A DNA stretch of 64,000 nt from Globodera rostochiensis (lineage: Eukaryota; Nematoda; Chromadorea; Rhabditida; Heteroderidae). Positions 23,195 through 38,460 of the stretch are shown here, one piece after another (position 1 is the first letter of the stretch; each line of letters starts with the position of its first letter). Location: assembly GCA_018350325.1 (NCBI GenBank), contig JAEVLN010000012.1, positions 1,943,991-2,007,990 of the forward strand, in the 5' to 3' direction. The notes under the pieces were generated by a model, which searched no databases, was not told the DNA's origin, and saw nothing but the letters and a program-made list of their open reading frames with translations. Position numbers and translations under genes: made by a program.

Positions 23195-24150
23195 AATTAA
23201 CGTTGACCCGAATCTGACACCTCTGTTTCGACAGATCTCAAAGCCCAGACCTCGAATTGGAACATTTTGTCGAAATTCCCTCGAAAAGCACTCAGAAAAT
23301 TAAACTTCGAACATAAGTGTACCCGAACCGTTTTTTTATTTGCTTCTGAAAACCCAACTCTTACGTTAGAATCCCTTGTTTTATAATTTGTCATTGTTCC
23401 TATCTGCCCAATACAAAAATACCTACGACAATCAGTGGCATCCAAACACGCTCCAACTGTGAAGTGGGGCATTTGTTTAAATTTGCGTCGTTCACTGGAG
23501 TTACTGAGTTTACATTTCCGTAGTTCGCTGGAGTTGTTGAACCATTAATATAAGTGTTATTACTCATTTAAAATGCTTTGTCCCCTAAAAAAGAAATAGA
23601 AAAAGGCAACAACAAATAATTTCGATTCGAAGGAATGTCTTTTAGCTTAAACGCTCCCATTCCATTGGAATTTGTTTGTTGAACAATTTGACAAAGACGA
23701 AGCATGACGAAAAAGTTTGATGCCGCCGCCGCCTCCTCGAAGTGCGTGACGCATTTTATTTTTTGTTGAGTCGGGGCACAGAGAACGCCAAAAGAAGAGA
23801 ATTGTTAGAGAAAGTGAGCGAAAAGCGAAATAGTGCAGGGATTTTCTCTGCACAATGGAGTTGGCCCTTTGTGCAGACAGTGTTATGTTAGACTTTCTAT
23901 TTTAACTTTTTGTTGTTTTTTTTGTTTATCCACTTCCAAAGAAATGGCAAAAACTCAATTTTTAGCGGAGCATTCAATTCAATTTTATTTGTCCAATTTT
24001 TGTACATTTTTGACTTGAAAAGTTTTGGCCCTTGAAGATTGAAGCTTACCGTATCAATTTTTCCATTTTATCCGAATTTTTATTGTATTTTAAGACGATT
24101 AATCGACATTACGATTGTATTTCTACTAAGTGAATAGCCGCCGCAATCTC
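23195..24150. other. Divergent spacer between the TLC-domain and CSRNP genes
   Basis: AT-rich. It should contain promoters of both genes and any missing first exon of the TLC gene. The minus-strand frame at 23197-23472 has no recognisable similarity. No RNA gene was seen. Confidence 0.5.
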
Positions 24151-26223
24151 ATGAAGTATACAGCTTCATCATCGTCCCGCCGAAAAGCATTAAAGGTCTC
24201 CGTTTCAACAACGCTTCAAAAACCGGTGAAGGTTTCCATCTCCACGGCGCTCAGGCAACCCTCCTCCGACTCAGAAGATGACGCCGGTGACATACGCGAG
24301 GAAATAAAACGGAGGGGCCGACCCAAAGTAAAAATTTCTTTTGCTTATTTTGAACTTCAAAAATTAGAGGCTGGATTATTGGGATTTGCTTGGACGGATT
24401 CTGGGTTTTTGGCTATCCGGATTAACGGGTTTTGTCTGGATTGATTTTCAATTTTGGGATACGGTTTCAAGATCCGGCCATTTCAAATTCCGGGCTCTAA
24501 AATTTAGTGGAACATCCGGTTTTCAAGTATCATTGATTGCCCAAATTTCCCTAAGAATGTTCTGTGAGCATATAAAACTGAGGCACTATTTTAGCGTTCA
24601 GCGAAACCACCAATTGTCGTTTTGCCCCCCGTCAAGCGGCCGAGTCGAAAGCCTCGCCCTCTTTCGGAGCAGGGCCCGTCGGCCTCCAAAGAGCCGAACT
24701 TGTCGGGTCAGGAGAAGAGGCACGTCAACTTCGGCAACGTGGAGGTGTTCAGATTTGCATTTGCGCAAGGTCGCGACACTGTGCCAACTCACGGCGGTGT
24801 CTCTTTGGGTTCGCTGTCTCCAATTGTATGTCTGTCGGCATGGAATTCAAAACATTTTAGGGATGGAGAACACACACCACGCCAGACACCTCTTTCAACA
24901 GGGAGAGTATGCCAAATATTGCAAAGCCGAGAAGGTTGGTGGGTTCCTAATTTTATTTGGAATATAAGGGATTTGAAACGAGCCATGGCGTAAGCAAATT
25001 AATTTAGAAAAAAGGGACCCAAAAGATTAAATGTTCTTTTAAGGCGACTTTTCTTTTTGCAGAGGACAAAAATGTGCAGATGGCAAGCTGCCCAACGTGT
25101 CGTCAAAAACGCGCGAACTTCGGGAAGAAGAAAGCGCAAATTGGCACCGAAGCGGCAACGGTCGAAAAAGCGAAAATTTGTCGCGGACAAAAGGGTTGAG
25201 CAGAGCACGAGCAGCAGCGAGGCGGAAGAAGACTCGCTATCAGCAAGCGAAGAGGAGGAAGAGTCATCAATGTTCGACCAATTCCATCTCTTAGAGCCGA
25301 CGAGACGTGTACTGCTCGCCAACTGTGGTGTGACCATCGAAGAAGTAGGAACAACGCTTTTTTTTACTGTCAAAATATTTCTTTCAGAATAAGTTTAAAT
25401 TTTTTTGTATAGAGTAAACCATTGAACTGCTGAGGTCAAATTTCAGAATATTGCCAACGAATCGCTTCACGTGGTGGAAACGCGTGCCCGTTGCGGGTGT
25501 CGATGTGATGGACAGAAATGTGTGCCCGAATTGTGCGAATGCGCACTCGACGGCATTCAGTGTCAGGTGCGTTGCTGTGTTAGGCCGTCTTCTTTATGTG
25601 TTTTGACAATTCAGGTGGACGTCCTCGACGAGTCCAACCCGTTCAACTCGTATCCGTGCACGTGTTCGGCCCAGTCTTGTGGCAATCCCAAGGGTCGAGT
25701 TGAGTTGGACCCGTTACGGATTCGTAACCATTTCATGCAGACTCTGATGCGACTGAAAGCGGCAAAGAAAAAGGTTATTCACATAAAAATCATACGCAGT
25801 CCAGACCGAATGTCATTTGGTTTGATTGTCCAAGTTCAGGGCTTGGATGAGAGTGGGCAAGTGCACTCCCCGCAGCACATCGTTTTCGCGGACGCGGACA
25901 ACGATTCCGCGGACGAAAAGGAAAAGCCGAACAAACCCCGGATACGCTCTCCCCACCGACGACGAGGGGACGCAGTTTCAGTTTCTGCTACTCCCCCAAA
26001 AGTGGCCACAACGAACAAAAAGGGAGGGGGACCACCACGGACAACCGGAAAGAAGCAAGGACGGCCACGAGGTGTAATAGAACAACAAGCAAATTGGGAG
26101 GGAGGGGAGGGGGGCGTCCAATATGCCCCCGCACGAATTGACTCAAAAATAGATTGGAAACAGCGAATCTTTTGTATTTTGTTTAAGCCCTGCCCGTCTG
26201 AATCGGCAAAATTTAAATCTTAA
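24151..26223 (+). CDS. CSRNP: Cysteine/serine-rich nuclear protein (CSRNP/AXUD1 family)
   Basis: The central region reads KRHVNFGNVEVFRFAFAQGR, THGGVSLGMENTHHARHLF, QQGEYAKYC, then a basic and acidic Ser region and LLEPTRRVLLANCGVTIEE. The cysteine block follows: RARCGCRCDGQKCVPELCEC, ALDGIQCQVDVLD, YPCTCSAQSCGNPKGRVELD and RIRNHFMQTLMRLK. This is the CSRNP N-terminal domain (VHF..V.V..F.R..GF...P..GG..LGM plus CGC.C....C...CSC...GI.CQ..). Family members are nuclear, transcription-factor-like and signal-induced. AT-hook-like cores are visible at both ends (RRGRPK and KQGRPRG). The exon junction at 24328/about 24593 keeps the frame; the 48-bp intron at 25567-25614 is a multiple of three, so retention would not break the frame. 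Confidence 0.85.
24362..24512 (-). mobile_element. Possible GAGCCCGG-ended element in the first CSRNP intron
   Basis: On the minus strand it begins TAGAGCCCGGAATTTGAAA, like the element at 13131. Its core is made of GGAT/ATCC and GGGTTTTG words. Flanking AAAATTAG and AAAATTTAG may be an imperfect target duplication. The far boundary is approximate. Confidence 0.45.
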
Positions 26224-26537
26224 AATCCGTGCTTAAAATACCCCAATGTTTTAGCCAATTGTAAGAAGGAAGTCGAATGAAGACTGTGTGCTGCTTTACC
26301 CGTTCAGAGAAAACTTGGCACAAATTCCACTACCCTAACACAAATGTCACACTTTCCCTTTTTTTTTGCTTGGTTCTGAATCTCGTCGAGTGCTTTTTGT
26401 CGATGACACCTATTATATTGATATTGTCAATGTTTACTTGTATTGTAGTACAACCCGTCATTAATAAAGCCAAAGCTGATTTGTGAGCGGATCCGTTTAC
26501 ATTTACATGCAAACCAAAAAAGAATTAGTCGCCTCAA
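26224..26537. other. Convergent 3' region of CSRNP and KATNIP
   Basis: AT-rich; it contains an AATAAA at 26463-26468 on the + strand. No exon was identified. Confidence 0.55.
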
Positions 26538-29500
26538 TCAATCGCCGTCGCGGAGCGAAACGTCCAAAATGCCCGTTTTCTCTGCCGAACTCATCGGCAC
26601 TTCAGCACCCGAACACAGCAAAAGGTCGTCGGCGGAGAGCTGTAACTTTCATAATAAGAGAGATGATTGAAATCGTTTGAAATGGAAAGTACCGCAATGT
26701 GTCGAACTCCTCGCCCGGGCGTCTTCCGGTAGTTGAAAATCTGAGGGGAGTTGCCAACATTTAGGCATCAAAATGGCATAGATTGTTTGGTTGGATTATT
26801 GGAAAGTGAGCCCGGGTGACAAAACGTCTCGAAAAACATGTCGGGGGGGGGGGGGGTGGTTCATTGTCATCAGCCGTCCCGGTTGAACTCCTTGCCCCTT
26901 TCCCCACAAAATTACGCGAATTCGCGTGACAAATGTCGGCGCGTCGAAGATGATGAACACGCGGGCGCAACTGTTCGGCAGAATCGGCGTTAACCACATG
27001 TTGTGGGCCTTGGCGGTGTCGTTGACGCCGTCGATGAGTTTGTCGCTGCTGCGCGGGTCGCCGCTGACGCCCGCCAAGCAATTTACACTCTCCGGAAAGG
27101 CGGCAAGGTTTTGGGGACGCAAACGAATCGGCATGTCCTGGCGGTTGTACAGCTCGAGCCCGTTGAGGCCAATGTAGAACTCGTCGCCCCAGGAGGACAG
27201 CAGACGGATTTGGAAGATGACTGTGCCGGACGGAATGAATGAATATGAATTTGAAGCACCCAAAACCCGTCCGTCCATCCCGCTTACACGCTGCAATTGA
27301 TCGGGTTTGTGGACGGGAACTGAGCGGTCGGATCAGCGGGCAGCGATCGAAAAGGACGTCCTGGACAAAGTCGAAGAAGACAAAACCTGGCGCCTTTCGT
27401 AGCAAAACCATTCCGATGGCCAATGGCTTTCCGTTGGCGTAGAAACGGGCGCAACGAACGCCCGCATAGCTGAGCTCGGGCGACCCGTTGTAATTCCACA
27501 CAGAAACACCTCAGAGAGAAGAGAGGGGGCATCAGAATAAGCCCACTGATCACTCTCTGATCAGAATAAGTCCACTGATCACTCTGATCAGAATAAACCA
27601 ATGACTCTGATCAGATTAAGCCCACTGATCATTCTCTGATTAGAATAAGCCCACTGATCACTCTCTGATTAGAATAAGCCCACTGATCACTCTCTGATCA
27701 GAATAAGCCCACTGATCACTCTCTGATCAGAATAAGCCCACTGATCACTCTGATCAGAATAAGCCCACTGATCACTCTGATCAGAATAAGTCCACTGATC
27801 ACTCTGATCAGAGTTAGCCCAGGGAAAAGAAGGAAAAACTTCACACTCGAGCCTCAAGAAAGCAAAAAGTCTGCCCCGAATTCCCACCACAAATGCAAAT
27901 TTCCTGCGCAAAAGCGAAGCTGAGCATTGGTGCCGGGCCTTGCGCGTTCCATTGTGGACGCAGCCACATTTGGTCCGCTTTACAAGTCAAATTGGCTCCG
28001 TTGAGAAGGCTAAAGAGTTTAATTTTCGATTTATTATTTTTTGATTAATTTAAAATGCCGCACTTTGCCAATTCGCTGCCGCCGTTTGGGCGCTCGTCGT
28101 CGCCACTGGGCGGCTCACAGCGTACCACACATTCCATGGCCAAATGGTCGGCGATCGGCTCAAATTTGGGCCCCAAGAATTGGATGCCCGCCAGGCCGAT
28201 GGCGTCGGGACAGCCCCAATTGGCCAACAATTCCATGTGGAAAATCGGAAATTAGGAGGAGGAGGATCATGAATGATGTTTTTGTTGTTATCATCGACGG
28301 CACTCACTCTTCCAACGATGGCATTCTCTGTGTCTTCGTCTCCCGCACCTTCCGCCTCCCCCTCCAGTTCGTCCTCCGTCGCCGCCGCCCCTTCGACGGC
28401 GGGGCGTCCCTCGTCCGCCCGCACTTCCGCCGACCATTTGCGTCGGACGGCGGACAACGCCGACGGGGACGGAGATGGACTGATCAAATGGCCGGTGGTC
28501 GGACGCGTTGAGAAGGCGAGGCGGGAAAGGGCTGCACTTTCTGTGGATAGTTTAAAAAAAAGGTTTGGTCCCCGACCCCCGACATGCCCCGACCCCCGGC
28601 TTTCCCGCCCCCGAGGGGTCGGGGACCAACCCTAATTAAAAGAAATTTGTGCTAAATCCGATTCTTCCCTCCCCCCCCCCCCCTCAAAAAACGGACCAAC
28701 GGATGGCCCCCCGGCGGGCGGCTGAGACGAAAAGAAAGTGCCAATTTGGTCGTCCCCTTCGGCGCCTTCCATCGCCCCGTCATTCGCCGCAATTCGCGTC
28801 AAAATCTCGTCGTTCGTTGTAAACAAAATGGTCTGTGAGGGAAGGGGGGAATTTTGGTGCCCTAAAAACCCAAAAAATTGCCCCAAAAATACATCGCCAA
28901 TCGACGAATCGGCGCTGTCGTCGTCGTCGTCGCCGCCGGCGACAGAAGGAAAAGCGCAGCAAATTTCGCCACAGAAAATGCATTGGTCGTCCAACCAAAT
29001 TCGAAGACTTCGCACGCCCCTCAACGCGACATGGCCGTCGGGGCCCGCATAATTCTGAAACAAAAGCCAACCCCCGTCAATGGCGGCACGGCATAGCAAA
29101 ATGCCCAAACAAAAATACCGAAATTCGAATCATTGCCAATGTCTGCGGGTCGCAAAAATGGACAGCAATTTGAATTGGGGCAGTGGACAGCCGACGCTGC
29201 TGCAACCCTTCGGAGTTGTATTTGCAAAGCCTGACGACGGTAATTGATGAGTTCGGCACTTTCATCGACGGCATTTGAACTAGCGTTGGCACTCCGAACA
29301 CGTCCACGCAAATTTATGCCATTTTCGGGGATTTCCCGGGCCCCTACCCCGAAACTTTTAACCCCGAACCCTATCCCCGACGCCGGGGTGCCAACCCTAA
29401 TTTGAACAGGGCCATTCAGTGCCATTGGTTCAATCACCGGAAAAACAGACCCCCCCCCCCCCCCGCATTTTCTGATCAATGATCACCACATTCCGTCGTC

Positions 29501-29999
29501 CGCACTGTTCCTTCTTCCGCCTCCGGCTGTCCCATTGTGCTCGTCGTCCTCCTCCCCCTCCCTTCCGTCGTCCGTCACGCGAAACAATGAGCGCAACGTG
29601 CCGCTGATCATGTCGGCCGCGTTCGATTGGATGTCCGCCAGCGCGGGGCGCGACCCGTCGGCCGTGAATATTTCCACGAAACGAAGTCCGATCAGACAAT
29701 CGTCACCCCAGGCGGCGAGCAGTTCAAACAGCAGCATCTGACCGCGTGGCAATTCCGGAATGTCGAACAACGGGGCACCACCACCAACACTTAATTAAAA
29801 TTAGAGGAATGTGCCGTTGACCTCGGTGGCGAATTGCCGTCGTTTCCGGCACTGACCTTTCTTCGCCTTTGGGCCCCTCCATCGGTTGGCCGTCACTTTT
29901 CTCCTCCTCACTGATCAGCCGGCGCCGCCGCCGCCGATCAGCAGGCCCAGCGGCGGAGCCAATCGCCGCTTTCGCGCACTCTTCGGCATCCAAACCCAT
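26538..29999 (-). CDS. KATNIP: KATNIP (KIAA0556) ciliary basal-body protein, DUF4457 repeats
   Basis: At least three repeats of the KATNIP module are visible on the minus strand. Each has a hydrophobic strand, G(D)..(I/A)GL..(I/L)(E/Q), a linker, MWL.P, then an N-Y.....GVR segment. Examples: FELLAAWGDDCLIGLRFVEI; ELLANWGCPDAIGLAGIQFL with KADQMWLRPQWN and WNYNGSPELSYAGVRCARFY; LLSSWGDEFYIGLNGLELYN with AHNMWLTPILP and NYRKTPGRGVRHIALSADDL. NYAGPDGHVALRGVRSLRIW and ETILFTTNDEIL also fit. It ends SLRDGD at TGA 26538-26540. KATNIP binds microtubules and katanin at the ciliary base; human mutations cause Joubert syndrome. The start at 29999 (MGLDAEECAKAA) is the first real ATG. The N-terminus seems shorter than in vertebrates. 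An X-box lies 118 bp upstream. Confidence 0.82.
27531..27818. repeat. 29-bp tandem repeat (TGATCA-rich) in a KATNIP intron
   Basis: About ten units of a 29-bp word based on AAGCCCACTGATCACTCTC followed by TGATCAGAAT, with 25-26-bp variants lacking the inner TCTC. Units differ by few bases. Each unit contains TGATCA palindromes. Confidence 0.9.
28565..28629. repeat. Perfect 15-bp inverted repeat in a KATNIP intron
   Basis: TTGGTCCCCGACCCC at 28565 pairs exactly with GGGGTCGGGGACCAA ending at 28629. The loop is made of CCCCGAC words. The right edge continues CCTAATT, shared with a second C/G-rich block at 29320-29400. Confidence 0.75.
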
Positions 30000-32264
<2,265 letters not shown>

Positions 32265-32406
32265 AAATAGAAAAAATGCCAATTTTGTGACCTCTCAAAA
32301 ACACAACAATTTTTTTTTCAAATTTTGTGGCATAAACGCAACAATACAACGACAGAATGAATGGGAAAGTCCGTCCGTCCGCCCTTCTCCATGGCCTCGC
32401 CCGCGC

Positions 32407-33814
32407 TTAATTGCTGGGAGACTCCGCAATGGTCACCTCCACGTCCACTCCCGGCTCGATGGAAATTCCGGTGATCTTTTTCAACACGTCGCTGGAGCTG
32501 TTCAGATTTATGATGCGTTTGTGAATGCGCATCTGTCGGTTTAAATTACACAATTGAAGGTGACTATGAAAAGTCCATATGCGGTCACTACTATACGATA
32601 ATTTGGTAATAATGAAGCTGTGCCCCTAATATTTATAAAAAATTTAGAAAGTCGAAAAAGATGTCCCTAGGGTTTTGGGGTCGTAAAATCCGAATATGAC
32701 CTCCCCAACATCGGCGTTAATCAACGGCCATTTTAGAAGGAAAGGAATGTTTGAAAATGACAAATTTTTTGCTGACAGCCGCTGGAGAAAACGCCAAATT
32801 TGTCCGAGAGGAACAAAAGAACGAATGCCCCTCAACTAACAGAACAAAAAGTCGTCCAAAAGGACCAAATTGGTGGGCAACGGCCAATTGTATTGATGCA
32901 GCAATTTTTGAGAGCGATTTTGTGCCGTGAAATCGAAAAATTTGATTTCGACAAAATGTTCGGATTTAAAGTTGACAGAAATGGAGGTCATATTGGATTG
33001 GAGGACCTTAAAAACTCTCAGAAAGAGTTATTAAACTTTTCTTTTAAAAGGGGAGGGGCAAGTTGTCGAAAGTTGTAGGCTTTTGTTGCACTCGTAAACG
33101 ACCCGCAAATGGACAAAAGCCTAATCTTTTTGAATTACTTGGAAGCGGTCCCAAGTCTTCGAGCCCTCCCCGCACGGCGTTTTGCGTGTGGTAATGCGCA
33201 GAATCTTTGTGGGCATTCGAACTGGGCCCTTGACGACCAAATTCTCGTCCTTTGCGCCGCGAATAAGTTGCTCACAGACTGAAATCGAAAGATTTTGTTG
33301 TTTTAGTGAGCGTGCATTTGAGTTCGACACCAAACAATAAAGCCGGGCCTGAACTTTCCCTGGATCCAGAATCTAAGTCCAGTAGAGCCTCAGCGACCCT
33401 GGATTTTGGGTATAGGAAATCATCTCTCTAGAATCCAGGATCCGTGTCCAGGAATTTTCAAAATTTCGGGCCCTACCAAACAACAACACCGACGCCAGGC
33501 AAAAAGGAAGGCGCCTAACACTGAGAATTAGTTGGTGCCATAAATGTCACACTCTTTCCGTTTTAATGCTTTTCCTTGGCTAAATATCAATCTCAAACCT
33601 TTTTCAAGTGACTTCACATTCTGTGACGTTAGAGTGATACGAATTCGGTCTTCGACAGGCGGGACGACCTCTTGTGGTTTGTCATCCTTGTAGGGAAAAG
33701 CCTAAATGCGTGTTTTAATATAAGAACAACGAAAAGATCTCCGGTTGGAATTGAAAAGACACTAATAGCTGAAAAACTATTTACTAGTCTTTCTAATGGG
33801 TTATTTATTACCAT
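32407..33814 (-). CDS. rps-20: 40S ribosomal protein S20 (uS10)
   Basis: Four exons: 33812-33814, 33599-33701, 33139-33278 and 32407-32532. The reading is [123 protein letters not shown]. It is a full-length uS10 of the small-subunit head. The first coding exon is just the ATG, followed by a GTAATA donor. The 606-bp third intron has no clear snoRNA boxes. The second intron carries an element at 33338-33474. It is head to head with the ubiquitin-eL40 gene. Confidence 0.96.
33338..33474. mobile_element. Short element with 9-bp flanking repeats in an RPS20 intron
   Basis: Ends are TAAAGCCGGGCCTGAAC and AAAATTTCGGGCCCT. ACCAAACAA flanks it exactly at 33329-33337 and 33475-33483. The core is a cluster of CCTGGAT/ATCCAGG words. 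The ends resemble those at 13131, 24512 and 49892, but the core does not. Confidence 0.65.
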
Positions 33815-34677
33815 GTTGTCGTGAAGAAAACGTGAAGAATTTCAATAACCTGAAAATAGAAGAAAAACAAAAAACAGTAAAGGCAATAATTGGTAAAATA
33901 TGCAAAAAAATGTATGTTCATTGCAAATATTTGAATTATCGTTCAGAATTTTGGTACTTATTCAGAGTTTGAGTCTACAATTGTTTTTAGGATAGGTACC
34001 ATGAAAATCCCGGTTCAGGATTTTCCAGTTTAAGAAATTGTAAATAATGCAAGTAATTAAAAACGCTGAAACTGTTGGTGAGTTCTTACCAATTTTATGA
34101 CCTGAAATTATTCATAGAGAGTTAACGTGATGCAAGACAACGTACTGATAATACTATAATGCCAGTTTAAAGCCCCTAAATTTTGATCAAACTTCAGGAA
34201 CTCCCCAACAATAAATGGGTTTAACGGTTATTCGGACCAGGAAAATCGAGTAAAATAAGATTTTGGTAAGTTATCATTTGAAAATTTATTTTGGCTTTAT
34301 GTTTTATTTGTCGTTCTGTTTTTTGGCGTTAAATATTTGCAAATTCAAAAATGTTGCGCGCTGCGCGTTGTTAAAAATGGCGCCCAAATGTGTCGGAATT
34401 CCTCTTTCTAATTGAATTGAATGCATTGTTTGGCTTCTTTTCTTTAATCTTTTCATTCGAAGTCAGCGACAATATCATTGATAAAAACCAAGAACTTTTA
34501 CATTGTTTTTTATCTTGGTTTACAATTTTTTACAGAAATTAACAAAGCTATATCTTCATTAAGTAGACGATTAGAATTCGGGTTATTACGTAGAAATCCC
34601 ACAGTCCTTTATAAATTTAGCCCGAAAATTGAAATCAAAATTTTCTCTACATTTGTCTATTGAAGTAAAAGTTTAAA
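33815..34677. other. Bidirectional promoter region of RPS20 and ubiquitin-eL40
   Basis: 863 bp of AT-rich DNA between the start codons of two divergent ribosomal-protein genes. No coding exon was recognised. It must contain both 5' UTRs. Confidence 0.55.
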
Positions 34678-35342
<665 letters not shown>

Positions 35343-35611
35343 GCTGAGAAAGAAGCGCTTCCGGAATGTTTTTTCCTGGACGTTGACGTTTATTCTGATT
35401 CAAAGTGTTGGTTTACACAATGTTTTTGTTGTTGTGGCTCTATAAAATATGGTTTATCTGATTAAATTATACCGCCAATACATTTTATTTTTATTTGTCA
35501 GACATATTTTTTGCATTTATTTTTATTTGGCAGCTCTAAGCCATCGTCTAGAAATAATCTTCATATTAATATTTTTATAGGTATTGAAGCTACAACCAGA
35601 TATTAATTCCT

Positions 35612-37643
35612 ATGCCGACGAAAGTTTCAGAAAGCGATGTAAGCTTTGGCTAAAGATACACGAGGGGCATTCTAAATGCTGTGTCCTGCGGACCGACATT
35701 TGTAATTTTAAGATTTCGAGGAGCGATGGCAGCGGAGGAGAGGAGGAGGAATATGAAGTCGAACGGATTCTGGCCAAACGTGTCGTGAAGGGTGGCAAGG
35801 TGGAGTACAAGGTGATGAAGGAGGTCATCCTGGCTTGTCGCCTAATTGAGCGTGTGTTTAGGTTCACTGGAAAAATTATTCCGATACAAACGACACGTGG
35901 GAGCCGGAAGAGAATTTGAGCGGATCCATGGATTTGCTGACCGAATTTTTAAAAAGCAAAGGGAATAAGCGCGAGAAGAAGAAGCCAAAGACTTCACGAA
36001 CACCGGTATTGTTGTGGTGGGAGAGTGAAATTAAAATGCATTAAATTAACTTTTTTATAGTTTATTTCGGGGATGTGATTTAAACAACCTTTTTTTGTAT
36101 TAAGGCAAAAAAGACACGAAAGCTCACCGCCGATGAAAGTGAACGCGATGACGATATCCTCTTGCAGAGCAGCGAGGACGAGCTGGACGGTGGGGACGAC
36201 TCCAGTGTGTCATCTTCCGAAAAAAAGAAGACTCCGTGAGTTTTATACGCATTCGTTTTTATTAGCGCTTTTTAAGTATGAAAATTTGTTAAAAGTGAAA
36301 GTTGAGGAAGGCGTTGAAAGTGGAAAAGTCAATAGAAAATTGAAGGAGCAAAAAGTCGAAGAAAAAGTCTGCCGGCGGCGTCGTCTCATCCTCCGCGACT
36401 CGACAGACCCCTCACAGTGGGGACTCACTGGTGCTTAGCCCTTTTGTACCGCGCCATTTGCATTTGTTGTCCCCTCCCAATCCTCACAGTCAATGGCCAT
36501 CAACCGCCGCATGAATTTGGGGCAGCACAGTTCTTGGCTCGACAGCGGCTCAGAGTCGGACTCGAACTTGACGACTACGAAAAAGAGGGGGGAGGGCGAT
36601 GCAGTTGGGGTCAGTGTCCGGAAGGATGAACAGATGAAAAGGCGGGTCGAGAACGACACGACGACAGACATCGGGAAGGACGACGTGGTTCGTATCAGCG
36701 ACAGCAGCGAGGCAACGGAAAAAATAGCCAATTCTCCACCGGTTCCGATTGATCAGGAGACGGGGCTTCACGACGGAAGCAGCACAACCTTGTAATGCCG
36801 GCGGCAATGAAAAAAAAAATAATTAAAATTTGGGAACAGTATAAGCGGGATAAATTAAACATGTCGATTTTCGGTACAACTACTATCGCAAATAAACCAA
36901 AATCTTATCGTGTTTTAGCAACTTTCCCAGCGAACATGACCCTCCGGCGCTCAATCTGTCGACTCCTTCCAATGGGACTGGCTCAACAAAGGCTGGCGAA
37001 GTGGTCGAAGCATTTTTTTGCTTAAAAAACCAACAGCATTTTACATTCCAATTTTAAGACACCCGGACGTCCGAAACGAGCATCGAAAGAGAAGGCCCAA
37101 CTGCTCTTGACAAGTGCGAAAAAGGCGGTTGGTCCTTGAATAATGAGCAAATTTAATTTACAATTTGAACGTAAACATTTGATTTTAGAATGAAAAGAAT
37201 ACGCAGCGCCGTGAACGAACACCTGCAGGCGAGAGTGGGGTCAACAACAATGGACTATTTTAATGTTTTCTTTTTTTAGACTCCGAGTTGAGGCGCGCCT
37301 GGCGTTTTGATGGAATTTATTTGAACAACGAGAGGGAGATGAAATTCGTCGTGCGCCATGAGGACAAGATAAGATCGCTCACTTACAAAGGTGAGAGTTG
37401 TTTAAAAAACATTTCCATTTTTAGTAATGAACAAAATGGTTTTCAGAGGTCACGGAAACGAACCCTCGTGGGCTGTGCGACTACCTGATTGGGAAGGTGA
37501 AATTCGCGGAGGACGGAAACTTTCGTGCTGAAGTGTCACCGCAAAAAGATCGTGCGCATTCGACGGACGACGCCGGAGAGGGGCATAGCAACAGTAACAA
37601 AAGCCGCCACCGCGACGATGGGAAGTTAAACTTTGAAGAGTAA
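35612..37643 (+). CDS. HP1-like chromodomain protein
   Basis: The first exon is MPTKVSESD (35612-35638). It splices to ISRSDGSGGEEEEYEVERIL, AKRVVKGGKVEYK (to 35811), then VHWKNYSDTNDTWEPEENLS and GSMDLLTEFLKSKGNKREKK (from 35862). This is a full chromodomain with aromatic-cage positions Y (EYEVE), W (VHWKNY) and the WEPEENL turn, predicting methyl-lysine histone binding. Middle exons are long, acidic and Lys/Ser-rich. The C-terminal exons read ELRRAWRFDGIYLNNEREMK, FVVRHEDKIRSLTYKEVTET, NPRGLCDYLIGKVKF and end DGKLNFEE at 37641-37643. That region could be a divergent chromo-shadow domain, but I cannot show the dimer-interface residues. Middle exon borders (36000-37260) are approximate. Confidence 0.78.
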
Positions 37644-38460
37644 TTATGAAAGAAGGCCGAAAGATTACTTATGTCTCATAATCCCATCGATTCCTTCCGC
37701 GGCTCTCTTCTACCTTTATTTTACGTCTCATAACTTATCACAATACTCGATATCGATTTGGCCAAAAACCCTGCGAAAAAATATTTTGTTCCCAAGCTCG
37801 AGTTGGTTATGCATTCTTTGCAAATAAATAGAATTAAACAGAAGTGCAAGATGTTTTGGGAGCACCAACATTCGCAGGGATCGCCTCAATTTCCTTCATT
37901 ACGCTGTTGTCCCTCGTTGAAAGAGTAAATTGTTTGTCAATTTTGGCACAAAAACACAAATAGTTTAAGCCAATAAACACATTGAGATTATAAAAAGAGT
38001 AAATGTGGTCGAGGGGACAATAACAATAATAATAATAGAGGCTTTAATTGTGACTTCATTTCTACCAGTTTAAAGGGGACGCTTTTGAAATGTAAGTGGG
38101 GGCAAATATCTCACTCAAACTCAGCGTTTTCTTGGATCTCTTAAGAATTAGAAGGAATTGACGCATTAAATATATATTAAGAAGATTAACATAATGATTA
38201 TAATAAATGGTCGGGTCCTAATGGGTAACCCGTGATATCCCACACCACTAAGATTGTATCATTATTTGGTTACGTTGAAGAAACAACAGTGACATGAAGT
38301 GACTGCATATATGCGCGGGTACCAAGGGCTTAGGGGCACTATTTTTAAAGGTCCGGTGAGGATGGATATTATAGCGGGGTAGAGAAGAACAGTGTCCTAT
38401 TACATTCACACAAAACAACACGCATCCGGAGGTCACGACCATTGATTGTGTATAATACGC
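37644..38460. other. Convergent 3' region of the chromodomain gene and GPD2
   Basis: AT-rich with an AATAAT microsatellite at 38021-38036. An AATAAA lies near 37824. I saw no exon or RNA gene. Confidence 0.55.

Noticed and set aside
26926..27242. + strand frames of about 80 codons across the KATNIP region
   Set aside because: They are antisense shadows of conserved KATNIP exons (SSWGDEFYIGLNGLEL and MWLTP).
32533..33138. Possible snoRNA in the large RPS20 intron
   Set aside because: Ribosomal-protein introns often host snoRNAs, but I could not find paired C (RTGATGA) and D (CTGA) boxes or a closing stem.
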